A program made the position numbers and the translations under genes. Below are positions 18,821-27,745 of a DNA stretch of 64,000 bases, in pieces (position 1 is the first letter of the stretch; each line of letters starts with the position of its first letter). The notes under the pieces are model-generated. The model was not told the origin of the DNA, searched no databases, and saw nothing but the letters and a program-made list of their open reading frames with translations. Source of the stretch: Lewinellaceae bacterium (lineage in GTDB: Bacteria > Bacteroidota > Bacteroidia > Chitinophagales > Saprospiraceae); contig JADJOD010000026.1 of assembly GCA_016713985.1 (NCBI GenBank), positions 32,598-96,597 on the forward strand, read 5' to 3'.

Positions 18821-19603
18821 ATGACGAATGCCACCTTACACCCGGATCGGCAAATAACCACGCCCGGCGACCAGGAACAACACCACGAAGAAAACGCCAG
18901 GTTCAGGTTTGGACCCTATGAGGAATTCCTGAAAAAATACCTGGAACAGGAATACCGGTTTTGTTTTTTTCCCGAAATCAACCAGCCCAAAAATCAGATT
19001 GCGCTGCGCCACGATATCGACTTCGATACCCAATTCGCGTTGCAATCGGCGCAGATCGAATCAAAACTCGGCATTAAAGCCACCTATTTCTTTTTGATGC
19101 GCTCTAATTTTTACAATCTCTTTTCGCCGCAAGACCTGCATAACGTATTGGCAATCAGAGACCTGGGGCATCACATTTCCATCCATTTCGATCCCACCGT
19201 TTATGAGGATTTCCATGAGGGTTTAAAATGGGAAGCGGCGCTTTTCCGGCAGGTTTTCCGGCAGGAAGTCAGTATCATCAGCCTGCACCGGCCGAATACA
19301 TTTTTTCAGGAATTCGACTCACCCATATTCGACATCGAACATACGTATCAGGCCAAATATTTCCGGGACATCAAATACTTCGCGGACTCAACCGGAGTGT
19401 GGCGTTTTGGCCATCCGTTCGATTCGCAGGAGTTTCTGCAACAACACTCACTCCACGTATTGATTCACCCGGTCTGGTGGATGCTGGATGGCGTATCCAA
19501 CACAGACAAGTTGCGCACTTTTTACAGCCAAAAAGTGCAGTCGCTGAAAACAGATTTCTCCAACAACTGCATACCCTTCCGTTCCATCCATGAAAGTCTT
19601 TGA
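18821..19603 (+). CDS. CE4-like deacetylase-fold protein, RHDID type
   Basis: 260 residues. Same divergent subgroup as the gene at 16558: LRHDIDFD takes the place of TFDDG, HHISIHFDP the second motif, and ISLHRPN and LIHPVWW follow. The N-terminal 35 residues are polar and low-complexity. The gene overlaps the formyltransferase start by 14 bp, so the two are coupled, and deacetylation followed by N-formylation of an amino sugar is a plausible two-step route (inference). Confidence 0.65.
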   Translation: MTNATLHPDRQITTPGDQEQHHEENARFRFGPYEEFLKKYLEQEYRFCFFPEINQPKNQIALRHDIDFDTQFALQSAQIESKLGIKATYFFLMRSNFYNLFSPQDLHNVLAIRDLGHHISIHFDPTVYEDFHEGLKWEAALFRQVFRQEVSIISLHRPNTFFQEFDSPIFDIEHTYQAKYFRDIKYFADSTGVWRFGHPFDSQEFLQQHSLHVLIHPVWWMLDGVSNTDKLRTFYSQKVQSLKTDFSNNCIPFRSIHESL

Positions 19604-20579
19604 TGAAATAGCGGTTTTCGGATGTAAAGCCACCACCCTTTTTCTGCTCGAGAACCTGAACATCCCGTTCAAAATCCGCCACCTCATCACCAGCGACCCT
19701 GAAGCGGGGCAAAAACACGATGTGGCCGACTACCTCGACCTGAAAGAGATCGCCGAATCGAAGGGGATAAGCGTGTACCGGGCCAAATACTATTCCCTGA
19801 AAAATCCGGCGGACCAGGAATACCTCCGGTCCTTAAAACTCGACCTGGCATTTGTAGTGGGCTGGCAACGGCTTGTACCGCCGGAAGTGCTTTCCGGGTT
19901 ATCGATCGGCGCATTCGGTATGCATGGCAGTTCGATGAACCTGCCGCTCGGCCGGGGCCGTTCGCCCATGAACTGGTCGATCATCGAAGGCCGGCAGGCA
20001 TTTTACACCAACCTGTTCCGTTACGATCCGGGGGTTGATTCGGGTGATGTTGTGGATACGTTCAAGTTCCAGGTTTCACAACGGGATACCGCCGAAACCA
20101 TGCATTTTAAAAATACCCTCGCCATGAAATACCTGGTGGAGCGGAATATCGGGAATCTGGTGCGCAACGAATTCAAACTGACGGCCCAGAATAACTTGCT
20201 TACCCCAACCTATTACCCCAAACGAAGCCCGGAGGACGGGCTCATCGACTGGGAACAGGACGTACACGTCATCGAACGATTTATCCGCGCCGTAACCCGG
20301 CCTTTCGGCGGCGCCTTTACTTTTTCCGGCAGCCGGAAAATCAATATCTGGGATTCGCAGGTATTTGACCTGAATGACTTTGGTTACGAAAACGAGCCGG
20401 CAGGTTCCGTGGTCGCCGTTTTTGGCAGTGGCAAATTTTTGGTAAAAGGATTCGGCGGCTTACTTCTGGTCAATACCTGGGACGCGGATTTTACCCCGCA
20501 AAAAGGCATGCAGTTGGGCAATAACGGCCTCACCGTCAAGCAATTTGAAAGAAATCCGCTCGGTTTTTTTGATGTTTGA
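19590..20579 (+). CDS. Formyltransferase-family protein, probable sugar N-formyltransferase
   Basis: 329 residues. Formyl_trans_N fold with GMHGSSMNLPLGRGRSP, in which His is the catalytic residue and the usual N-x-H is G-M-H, and DPGVDSGDVV with the catalytic Asp. A C-terminal Formyl_trans_C-like domain (DGLIDWEQDVHVIERFIRAVTRP) follows. The family uses N10-formyltetrahydrofolate. Its position at the end of a polysaccharide operon argues against fmt (methionyl-tRNA) and for a nucleotide-amino-sugar formyltransferase such as those making formamido sugars. Last gene of the + strand locus. Confidence 0.8.
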   Translation: MKVFDEIAVFGCKATTLFLLENLNIPFKIRHLITSDPEAGQKHDVADYLDLKEIAESKGISVYRAKYYSLKNPADQEYLRSLKLDLAFVVGWQRLVPPEVLSGLSIGAFGMHGSSMNLPLGRGRSPMNWSIIEGRQAFYTNLFRYDPGVDSGDVVDTFKFQVSQRDTAETMHFKNTLAMKYLVERNIGNLVRNEFKLTAQNNLLTPTYYPKRSPEDGLIDWEQDVHVIERFIRAVTRPFGGAFTFSGSRKINIWDSQVFDLNDFGYENEPAGSVVAVFGSGKFLVKGFGGLLLVNTWDADFTPQKGMQLGNNGLTVKQFERNPLGFFDV

Positions 20580-20599
20580 TCCGGGGTACAACCCATCCT

Positions 20600-22000
20600 T
20601 CACTCCATCCTGAATACCGTCGTGTGTTTTCCCACCACGTCGCGGGTATCCGTAGCCGTTACAGTCAGTTCCTGGAACGGCAGAGACGGGTCAAGTGTCT
20701 GGGTATTGATCATCACTTCTCCGGCCGCCGGAGCTTTGTCGCCGGTGTAAATCGTGTCGCCGTTCAATTCCACTATTACACTTTTTAGTGTTAAGGATTC
20801 CAGCAGGTTGATCCGGATGTCCAAAGGAATGGTACCGCTCAAAATCGGCACCTCAATGTCCGGAGGCGCCGGTTGTACAAACAGAATTTGCGGCGTTGTT
20901 TGAAGTGCAATCGGTACCAGCGTCTGCTGCGGGCCGTACAGATTATCGTACACCCACACGTTGCCGTCGAGGTGAACAACCGCCTGTGCCGGATCGCTGT
21001 TCAGAAAAATGTTGTGGTGAAATTCAGCCAGCACCCGCGGCACACCCCGTACTTCGGCATCGAAAGATGTATTTACGGACGGGTCACTACCCGCATTGTT
21101 GACAAATGTGTTATGGTGTATGTTTAATACGTCGCCCGCAATATGATGCCCGCGCGCCTGCAAAACCTGCAGATAATCGTGCATATCTATGGCAAACGAG
21201 CCGCTGTACGGCTGCCAGGAATCGGGCACCGGCTCCCGGACGATGATATTGTAGCGCGCTTCGTAACCCGTGCCGGGGTAGCCGCTGCCCGCCGTAGCGT
21301 GCCAGATCCAGTGTATCTTGTTGGCCTCAACCAGTACGGGGAGCCCGGATTTGTTCAGGGTGATCACCGGATAAGAGTGAATATCATGCAGGTAGCAGTG
21401 GTGTACGTGTACCTCCTTGCCACCCGGATATATTTCCACACCGCCCCGTGCAAAATTGGAGATTTCACAATTTTCAATTTCCACGTTGGCGCCCTCTACG
21501 GCAAAACACAAGACCTTGGAATCGGGCCGGATCGCATAATTGATGTCCGCGTAGTTGTCATCGGCGCCCCGGAACCGGAGCCCGGTGATCCGTACGTTGT
21601 GGTGCACCCAGAACAAGATGTTCTCCGCGGGAATGTCGTTGGAAAAAATAAGCGGTCCGGGCAAACCCTGGTAGCCCCGGTTGCCTGCCAGCGTAATGCC
21701 ATCCGGAATATCGATATTGTAAAGACCCGTGAGGTCGATATTGGCGCCGGATTCGACCAGTATGGTATTTCCCGCCTGGGCATTTTGTAAGGCGGCAAGC
21801 AATTCGGCAGCGTTTTTTACCACAAAATCGCCGGTTCTGACAATTTTGCTATAACCTTTGCCTCCTCCGATGGAGTCGCCGGTCGGGTTGGCGGCCGCTC
21901 CATATTCGGGCGACGGCGTTACACCTGTATTTTCTTTATCACAGGTTGCGAGTGACAAGCCCATAAAGAGCAAGCCCGCATAAATAATCATATTACGCAT
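20600..22000 (-). CDS. Lipoprotein with right-handed beta-helix
   Basis: 466 residues. Signal peptide with lipobox LATC near residue 20, so it is a lipoprotein. The middle (about 60-330) has runs typical of parallel beta-helix proteins: VRITGLRFRGADDN, VEIENCEISNF, HVHHCYLHDI, LNIHHNTFVNN. The C-terminal 100 residues look like an Ig-like beta-sandwich (LKSVIVELNGDTIYTGDK). Polysaccharide lyases and glycan-binding proteins use this architecture, so it may act on or bind a glycan. It converges on the polysaccharide operon with a 20-bp gap. No catalytic residues can be assigned. Confidence 0.7.
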   Translation of the reverse strand: MRNMIIYAGLLFMGLSLATCDKENTGVTPSPEYGAAANPTGDSIGGGKGYSKIVRTGDFVVKNAAELLAALQNAQAGNTILVESGANIDLTGLYNIDIPDGITLAGNRGYQGLPGPLIFSNDIPAENILFWVHHNVRITGLRFRGADDNYADINYAIRPDSKVLCFAVEGANVEIENCEISNFARGGVEIYPGGKEVHVHHCYLHDIHSYPVITLNKSGLPVLVEANKIHWIWHATAGSGYPGTGYEARYNIIVREPVPDSWQPYSGSFAIDMHDYLQVLQARGHHIAGDVLNIHHNTFVNNAGSDPSVNTSFDAEVRGVPRVLAEFHHNIFLNSDPAQAVVHLDGNVWVYDNLYGPQQTLVPIALQTTPQILFVQPAPPDIEVPILSGTIPLDIRINLLESLTLKSVIVELNGDTIYTGDKAPAAGEVMINTQTLDPSLPFQELTVTATDTRDVVGKHTTVFRME

Positions 22001-22227
22001 TGTTTCAGTCCGTTAAACAGTTCAATAATTTGACTGCAAGATTATGCAACATTTGTGGTTAAAAACAAAATAACGGGTGGCTAAAACCGTCACATTTAAG
22101 CACCAACGAAGAAAATAATACAGTTTTAATGTTGTAGCCGCGACAAATGGGCCAATCCCGGGCGGATGTAAAAACCTTATCGTATTTACCTGCGTTTCAG
22201 GGTAATATTTATTTCAATATTGCAATC

Positions 22228-22806
22228 ATGACAACAAGCAATCAGCAAAAAAACAATCCCACTCCCCTACCCTTGGGTCCAACGGAAATCGCGACGCTGG
22301 GTGGCGGCTGTTTTTGGTGTATCGAGGCCATTTTTCAGGAATTGAAGGGGGTGCTTCGGGTAGAAAGCGGTTATTCAGGCGGACGCGGGGCGAATCCGAC
22401 TTACCGGGAAATTTGTTCCGGCCTCACCGGCCATGCCGAAGTAATTCAGGTCACATTCGATCCTTCCGCAGTTTCTTTTCGCGAAATACTGGACGTCTTT
22501 TTTGTTTACCACGACCCGACGACACTCAACCGGCAGGGCAACGACGTGGGCACGCAATACCGTTCGGTTATTTTTTTCCATTCACCGGAACAAAAAACCG
22601 CTGCAGAGGAAGCAAAAACGGCAGCCGGCGCCATATGGGACGCCCCGGTGGTAACCGAGATTGCGCCGTTTACACAGTTTTACAAAGCGGAGGATTACCA
22701 CCAGAATTATTACAAAGATCACCAGTGGCAACCCTACTGCGCCGTCGTTATTGCGCCCAAATTGAAGAAATTCCGGGAGCAATACCGGGAAAAACTGAAC
22801 GTGTAA
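22228..22806 (+). CDS. msrA: Peptide-methionine (S)-S-oxide reductase MsrA
   Basis: 192 residues from the ATG at 22228; the longer frame from 22147 adds a non-conserved leader. Contains the MsrA signature GGGCFWC, with the catalytic Cys at residue 28, followed by ESGYSGG, HAEVIQVTFDP, YHDPTTLNRQGNDVGTQYRS and the C-terminal YHQNYY. Reduces methionine-S-sulfoxide in proteins with thioredoxin as reductant. No MsrB domain is fused. Confidence 0.96.
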   Translation: MTTSNQQKNNPTPLPLGPTEIATLGGGCFWCIEAIFQELKGVLRVESGYSGGRGANPTYREICSGLTGHAEVIQVTFDPSAVSFREILDVFFVYHDPTTLNRQGNDVGTQYRSVIFFHSPEQKTAAEEAKTAAGAIWDAPVVTEIAPFTQFYKAEDYHQNYYKDHQWQPYCAVVIAPKLKKFREQYREKLNV

Positions 22807-22864
22807 ATTTCCGGAATGATCAAATTCGCCGCTTTGGTGTTACATTTGCATGAAACTTCTAAGA

Positions 22865-23107
22865 ATGAACGATAAGCAGCAATTGCTCGAAAAAATTGAA
22901 GAGGCATTGAGCACAGTACGTCCGCACCTGGTAACCGATGGCGGTGATGTTGAATTGGTAGAACTTACCGATGACATGCACGTAAAAATCCGCTGGAAAG
23001 GTATGTGTGAATCCTGTTCCATGTCGGGAATGACCCTGCGCGCAGGAATCCAGGAAGCCATTAAAGGCAAAATCCCGGAAATTGTCGGGGTGGAAGCCGT
23101 CAACTGA
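22865..23107 (+). CDS. NifU C-terminal domain Fe-S scaffold protein
   Basis: 80 residues, a stand-alone NifU C-terminal domain: VRPHLVTDGGDVELVE and the cluster-binding CESCSMS (CxxC). Transfers or holds 4Fe-4S clusters. An in-frame ATG at 22850 exists, but a Bacteroidota -7-like element TACATTTG at 22841-22848 touches it, which would place the transcription start downstream of 22850 and favours 22865 (inference). Next to msrA, as part of oxidative-damage or Fe-S maintenance. Confidence 0.9.
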   Translation: MNDKQQLLEKIEEALSTVRPHLVTDGGDVELVELTDDMHVKIRWKGMCESCSMSGMTLRAGIQEAIKGKIPEIVGVEAVN

Positions 23108-23130
23108 GCAATTACATTTCCCTTGCCATT

Positions 23131-25242
23131 TCAGAACCTCATTCTGGCCTGGAATTTCCAAAACCGTTCCCGGCCCGTGATTCCTGTACTGGTCACGGCG
23201 CGGGCCTGGTTGGTTTGTTCAAAACGGCCTTCCAGCCGCAGCCAATGGTTTACACGCCACTGAATATTTAAATAGTAGCGGGAGCCCCGCCCGGAAAAAG
23301 CCGGTATAGAAACGGAAGAAAACAGGTCGTTTTCAAAAGCAAATACCCGGGTGTCAAAATTATCGGTGTCAAAAACGGAATAACGGATCGCGCCGGAAAC
23401 GGGAGAGCCGATCGACTTCCAGACGGCTTCCTGAAAAGCAATATAACCTTTGGTCCAGCCGAAACCCTCCACCCGGAACAAGGTCCATTCCACCCGGCTT
23501 CTCAGCTCGAGCGACGGCGTCACTTTGTAAATAGCGTGCAGGCGAAACCGGTCGCGGCGGTTTTCCAACAATCCCGGCACCCCTTCCACGTCGCTGTCCC
23601 GTTCCTTGATTTCGCTTTGGTACAAAGCATACACAGAAAAAACCTTGCTTTTTGTCCAGAGTACCCGGGTCAGGAATTCACGGCCTTGTGAAGGTGCACT
23701 TACTCCGAATCGAAGCCAGGGATGCCGCCAGACATCTGCATAAACATTTATCTGCCAGCGTCTTATATACCGGATATCCGCACCGAGGTACAATCCTTGT
23801 TCGTTGGCAGCACCCGAGGTTTCGGAAAACGGCTGGGCATAAATATATTGATAATCCTTTGGAAAGGAACGTTGAAGCGCCGTCAGGGTAACATGCCGGT
23901 CGGGAGAAAAAAGCAAACTGTTGACCGTCGCCACGGCGCCGTTGTCGCTGCGCGCCGTTTCTCCGAAAAACAACCAGTTGCGGCGGCGGTATTCGTAATC
24001 GAAGCTGTAGCCCGTCAGGTTTTGCCCCCGGAATACAAACATCCGGTAATTGGCAAAAGCCGGGGTCCAGGGTTTGTCGTAGTGAAAGTGCAGCGCATTG
24101 GCGGTGATATGGCCGTTTTTCCACAAATGGCTCACGGACAACCCGGCAACCTGCTCGCGCAAGGATTTTTCATCGGCGATTTCCGAAGGAAGCCGGTGAT
24201 ACCCGGAGGTTTGAAGCGACGAAAAAACAATCTCCGCAAATTCCATATCGGCGGAATCGGGGGTAATCACGTTGCCGTCGCGGCGGCGATCGGAATAAAG
24301 GGCGGTTAATTCCAGACCCGGACCGAATTGTAAGGTGGTGGCCGCGCCCCGGAAAAAAAAGGTTTCGCCAAAGGATGCATAGGGGTTGATTTTCCGCCCT
24401 CCCCGCGCCACCGCCACCGTTTCCGCCGATTTTCCCGGAGAAAAACCGGTTTGAAGCAATAATCCCTGGCCAAAACGGGCGGAAAAATCGCCCAGGGCGA
24501 CCGCTTTCACCCGTTTGTTCAGGTTTTGCACAAACAGGTGGGCGCTGTAAAAATCAAAACCCTGTTTGTTGCTTTTTGCAAAAAACGCCTCTCCGGGGTC
24601 ATTTTCGGCCGTAAAACCAAACCGAAGCCGGTTGTCGAAAGAATGCCTGTAGCGAAAGGCCCAGCTGTTGGGGTTCCCTTCGGCCGTTTCGGGGTAATTG
24701 CGCGGCACGGGGCGCCCCCAGCGGAGCAATACTTCGTTTTCGCCTTCATAAAAACCCCGGAGCAAATTGATATTCCGGGTGTCCAGCCCCGTAGAAACGG
24801 CCGAAAAAGCCAAAATTCTGCGGATATCGGACAAAGACCAGCCGGGTATCGCCTGTAATTCATATTCATTGAGCAGAGGCCCCAATTGTGCGCGGTACGT
24901 CAAAAAATTTTCCACCTGAAGTTCGTTCAGCAGGCGAAGCCCGAGCAGGTCTTCGCGGGAAGCCCGGTTCAGGTTAAGTGGATTGGTCCGGTAATTTTCG
25001 AGATTTTCCAAAAAAAACTGGGCATCGGATTCCGTGGCCTGTTCGTTGTCGCGAAAAAAGTTTTCCAGCAACTCGGCCGCAGCGGGGTCTTCGGTTTGGG
25101 CGTTCCCGGGAAAAACCTGAAGCCCGGACAGGGCAAATAGCAGCAGAAAAGCCCGCAAAAACAAAACATTCCGGCTTTGTGTATTTTGACGGTGGAAAAA
25201 CATCATGGAGCGGATAGGATTTTCGAAACAATGATAGCGCAA
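23131..25242 (-). CDS. Helix-hairpin-helix secreted/outer-membrane barrel protein
   Basis: 703 residues; MMFFHRQ at 25206 may be the true start. Signal peptide (FLRAFLLLFALSGLQVFPGNAQ), then ComEA-like helix-hairpin-helix motifs, NPLNLNRASREDLLGLRLL and LLNEYELQAIPGWS (about residues 90-155). The remaining ~540 residues alternate polar and hydrophobic residues with many aromatic ends and finish in RMRF, as expected of an outer-membrane beta-barrel. Such HhH-barrel proteins are common in Bacteroidota but have no settled function; DNA contact or uptake is a guess. Convergent with the NifU gene. Confidence 0.7.
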   Translation of the reverse strand: MRYHCFENPIRSMMFFHRQNTQSRNVLFLRAFLLLFALSGLQVFPGNAQTEDPAAAELLENFFRDNEQATESDAQFFLENLENYRTNPLNLNRASREDLLGLRLLNELQVENFLTYRAQLGPLLNEYELQAIPGWSLSDIRRILAFSAVSTGLDTRNINLLRGFYEGENEVLLRWGRPVPRNYPETAEGNPNSWAFRYRHSFDNRLRFGFTAENDPGEAFFAKSNKQGFDFYSAHLFVQNLNKRVKAVALGDFSARFGQGLLLQTGFSPGKSAETVAVARGGRKINPYASFGETFFFRGAATTLQFGPGLELTALYSDRRRDGNVITPDSADMEFAEIVFSSLQTSGYHRLPSEIADEKSLREQVAGLSVSHLWKNGHITANALHFHYDKPWTPAFANYRMFVFRGQNLTGYSFDYEYRRRNWLFFGETARSDNGAVATVNSLLFSPDRHVTLTALQRSFPKDYQYIYAQPFSETSGAANEQGLYLGADIRYIRRWQINVYADVWRHPWLRFGVSAPSQGREFLTRVLWTKSKVFSVYALYQSEIKERDSDVEGVPGLLENRRDRFRLHAIYKVTPSLELRSRVEWTLFRVEGFGWTKGYIAFQEAVWKSIGSPVSGAIRYSVFDTDNFDTRVFAFENDLFSSVSIPAFSGRGSRYYLNIQWRVNHWLRLEGRFEQTNQARAVTSTGITGRERFWKFQARMRF

Positions 25243-25361
25243 AAATGCCGTTATTTAATAACCGGTTGGTAGGATGAAATGTGTCTTTCGGATTTTTTTT
25301 CGTCCAATCAGTCCATGTAATTTTTGCGTGTAATTAATTCACCGATTCCGAGCATCTGCTC

Positions 25362-25369
25362 TACTTTTG
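25362..25369 (+). promoter_or_regulatory. Bacteroidota -7 promoter element
   Basis: TACTTTTG matches the TAnnTTTG consensus and lies 37 bp before the ATG of the small lipoprotein. A TTG at the expected -33 spacing is not visible, so only the -7 half is supported. Confidence 0.4.
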
Positions 25370-25405
25370 CAACGCAATTTTTTAACCAACAAAACGATTC
25401 TTAAC

Positions 25406-25648
25406 ATGAAAAAAACTGTTTTGGGAATTCTCGTCGGAGCTGCGCTTACGCTGGGTATGACCTCCTGCGGCGAAAAACTGCTTACACAGGAGCAGTTCGA
25501 TGCCGAAGTTCAAAAAGGTGTTGAAGCCGGCCGCGCCGCCGTAGAAAGCGAAATGAACGCCAAATGTGACGCCGAGTTTGATGCCCGCGTCCAGGAACGC
25601 GTCAACCAACTCGACCAGGAAGCAACTGCCACGGCCCAACCGCAATAA
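25406..25648 (+). CDS. Small coiled-coil lipoprotein
   Basis: 80 residues from MKKTVLGILVG; the lipobox MTSC places Cys at residue 20. The mature part is a charged, Glu/Ala-rich helix with heptad-like spacing (EQFDAEVQKGVEAGRAAVESEM). No family is recognised. The next gene has a similar charged helix with a single Cys, so the pair may be distant paralogues. Confidence 0.65.
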   Translation: MKKTVLGILVGAALTLGMTSCGEKLLTQEQFDAEVQKGVEAGRAAVESEMNAKCDAEFDARVQERVNQLDQEATATAQPQ

Positions 25649-25715
25649 AAGCGGCCTGAGTTTGCCTCCACGTAGATTATCCTTTTTCCACTCTTCAATG
25701 AAAAATTCAACAACA

Positions 25716-26184
25716 ATGAATAAAAAATTGATCCTGGTCGGCGCCATCAGGGTTGCCGGTTTTTCGTTTTTCCGCATTCGACGGTAAAACACTGGCCCAG
25801 CAAAAAGCCGAAATCCAACAAACGATCACGATGAAACTCGACGAGCTGCGCGCACAAAAAGAACAGGAGTGCACCGACAAGGTGAACGCCGCCGCACAAG
25901 TCAAATTCGACGAAATCGTGGCTGCCCGCGCCGCCGAAGAGGCTAAAAAGCCCGTCAAATCGTCGACCAAATCCAAAGGAAGCAAAGGCCCGAAAGTTGA
26001 TCCGCTTCCGCAGCCTTCCAAACCGTCGACCACACCGTCGAAAGACAAATGGACGCCGGACGGCAATACCAGCCAGCCCTCGAAAGAGAAATGGACGCCC
26101 GCTCAGCCGGACGGGGCCAAACCGGCTACCGAAACGCCGTCAAAAAGCAAATGGACGAAGCCGAGCGGCGGGGGCGGCAACTAA
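25716..26184 (+). CDS. Small secreted coiled-coil protein with KWTP repeats, frame-broken
   Basis: An ATG at 25716 gives MNKKLILVGAIRVAGFS..., but this frame stops after 23 residues. Removing one T from the TTTTT run at 25767-25771 joins it to the open frame that ends at 26184, giving exactly 156 codons: a signal-peptide-like start, a charged helix (QQTITMKLDELRAQKEQE), a Lys/Ser/Pro linker and three copies of PSK-x-KWT(P/K) before a GGGGN end. No family is recognised. The break may be a read error; an in-frame ATG at 25698 is also possible as a start. Confidence 0.55.
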
Positions 26185-26214
26185 TTGATTGTCTGCCAAT
26201 TGGCATTTAAACGA

Positions 26215-26246
26215 AACGGGCAACCTCCTTGCGGAAGTTGCCCGTT
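26215..26246 (+). terminator. Bidirectional terminator hairpin
   Basis: Ten-bp perfect arms AACGGGCAAC / GTTGCCCGTT around a 12-nt loop, followed by CTTATTT, between two convergent genes. Confidence 0.7.
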
Positions 26247-26281
26247 CTTATTTGAATCAGGTTGTGTACGCTTGTAATAAA

Positions 26282-26779
26282 TTACTTCGTCATCGTGGCT
26301 GTGCAGGTAAAGGAAACAGCACCCGAAGCGGAATACGTGATCGTCAGGATATTGCCCACGATAGTGCCCGAGCCACTTACCGTCAGGGTATTGCCGCCGA
26401 TCGTCAGCGGAGTGCTCGGAACGGTGAGTTCGTCGCCGCTGATCTCTGCCGATACGTTGAGGCCGGAGTTGCCGAAGTTGCCAATGTTCACCTGGGTGAT
26501 GCTGGAACCTGCGGAGATGGAGCTGGCATAGGTGTCAGCCGGGCCGCCACATGTTTCGCTTACGTTATAGTTGCCATAAAATTTAACGCGCGATTCGGTG
26601 TCGCACTGGCCACTTGCGCCGATTTCATAACCGTCATCGCAAACGCAATCACCGCTAAAGCAGGTACCGTTGGCGCCGCAGTCCACGTCTTTGCAAGCAT
26701 CGGAATCACCACAAGCCGGTGTGAACATCAGGAAGGCGCCGAGCAGGAGTGCCGGGAGGAGAAACAGTTTTTTGCTCAT
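26282..26779 (-). CDS. EGF-like lipoprotein
   Basis: 165 residues from MSKKLFLLPALLL at 26779; upstream extension of the frame is non-coding in character. Lipobox TPAC near residue 21. A short Cys-rich EGF-like segment follows (ACKDVDCGANGTC, GDCVCDDGY), then a beta-rich C-terminal domain with Ser/Thr/Gly-rich strands. Likely outer-membrane-anchored; function unknown. Transcribed convergently with the KWTP-repeat gene. Confidence 0.75.
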   Translation of the reverse strand: MSKKLFLLPALLLGAFLMFTPACGDSDACKDVDCGANGTCFSGDCVCDDGYEIGASGQCDTESRVKFYGNYNVSETCGGPADTYASSISAGSSITQVNIGNFGNSGLNVSAEISGDELTVPSTPLTIGGNTLTVSGSGTIVGNILTITYSASGAVSFTCTATMTK

Positions 26780-27033
26780 GCTTTGAAAATTTTTGAGAGT
26801 GAGTAATAGAATGTTGTTTTGTAGAATTAAAAAACTGCCGCAAAGGTAGTAAAAACATCGAATGCCCAAATCACAGGGGTGAAGGTTTGAGGCAAAAATG
26901 CCTGCCAAACGGGCCGTTTGCCAATTAACGCTGACCCGCAAATTAAATTTTGCAGCGATGCAGCAGAAATGGGGTATTTACACACCTTCAGCAAAGGCAG
27001 GCAGTGTGTTCCGAATGCGGCTTGAAACACGTT

Positions 27034-27065
27034 TTGTCGAATAGGCGGTGATTTTTATACCTTCG
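27034..27065 (+). promoter_or_regulatory. Bacteroidota-type promoter upstream of esterase
   Basis: TTG at 27034-27036, a 21-bp spacer, then TACCTTCG (variant of TAnnTTTG) at 27058-27065, 26 bp before the ATG. The same TATACCTTCGC core occurs before the gene at 27822. Confidence 0.5.
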
Positions 27066-27091
27066 CTTCTTCTCGTCTAACTGTTTCCGCG

Positions 27092-27742
27092 ATGGATTAC
27101 CAAAAGATAACCGTCTCCAAAACTGCCCATTACTGCCTTTTGGGACAACCCGGACCCCATATCCGCCAATTGTGGATCGTTTGTCACGGCTACGCCCAAC
27201 TGGCTCCGGCGTTCCTTGAAAATTTCAAACAACTTGACAACGGGCAAACCCTCATTATTGCCCCCGAAGGCATGAATCATTTCTATCAAAAAGGGTTTGA
27301 CGGACCGGTTGTTGCCAGCTGGATGACACGCCTGCACCGGGAAGACGAGATCATCGACTATTCGTATTTTCTGCAGGCTTTGTACAACCAATATATCGAG
27401 TTGTTGCCCTACGACATCCGCATCGTGTTGCTGGGTTTTTCACAGGGCACGGCCACCGTTTGTCGTTGGGCGCTGCGCAATCACCCGCATTTTCACGACC
27501 TGATCCTGTGGGCGGGCTTACCTCCGGAGGACCTGAACTATGCAGAACATCGCAATTATCTGACAGACAAGAATTTGTATTTGCTTTATGGTACAAACGA
27601 TCCCTTTCTGACTCCCGACCGGCTTTCCACCTTGCAGGAAATCGAGGACAAAAACGGGGTCGATTTTGGTGAAAAATCATTCGATGGAGGCCATGAAATC
27701 CCTTCGGATGTGTTGCACAAACTGTCCCAAAACCTGAACTGA
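27092..27742 (+). CDS. Alpha/beta-hydrolase (carboxylesterase/phospholipase-like)
   Basis: 216 residues. Nucleophile elbow GFSQG with Ser117, YGTNDPF holding the acid Asp, and GGHEIP holding the His, the order of a PF02230-like esterase. The oxyanion region is CHGYAQ near residue 31. No signal peptide, so cytoplasmic. Acts on carboxyl esters of small or lipid substrates; natural substrate unknown. Confidence 0.85.
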   Translation: MDYQKITVSKTAHYCLLGQPGPHIRQLWIVCHGYAQLAPAFLENFKQLDNGQTLIIAPEGMNHFYQKGFDGPVVASWMTRLHREDEIIDYSYFLQALYNQYIELLPYDIRIVLLGFSQGTATVCRWALRNHPHFHDLILWAGLPPEDLNYAEHRNYLTDKNLYLLYGTNDPFLTPDRLSTLQEIEDKNGVDFGEKSFDGGHEIPSDVLHKLSQNLN

Positions 27743-27745
27743 TTT

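Noticed and set aside
26189..26806. A 205-residue open frame on the + strand
   Set aside because: Runs through the terminator at 26215 and antisense to the EGF-like lipoprotein, which has a signal peptide and Cys pattern.
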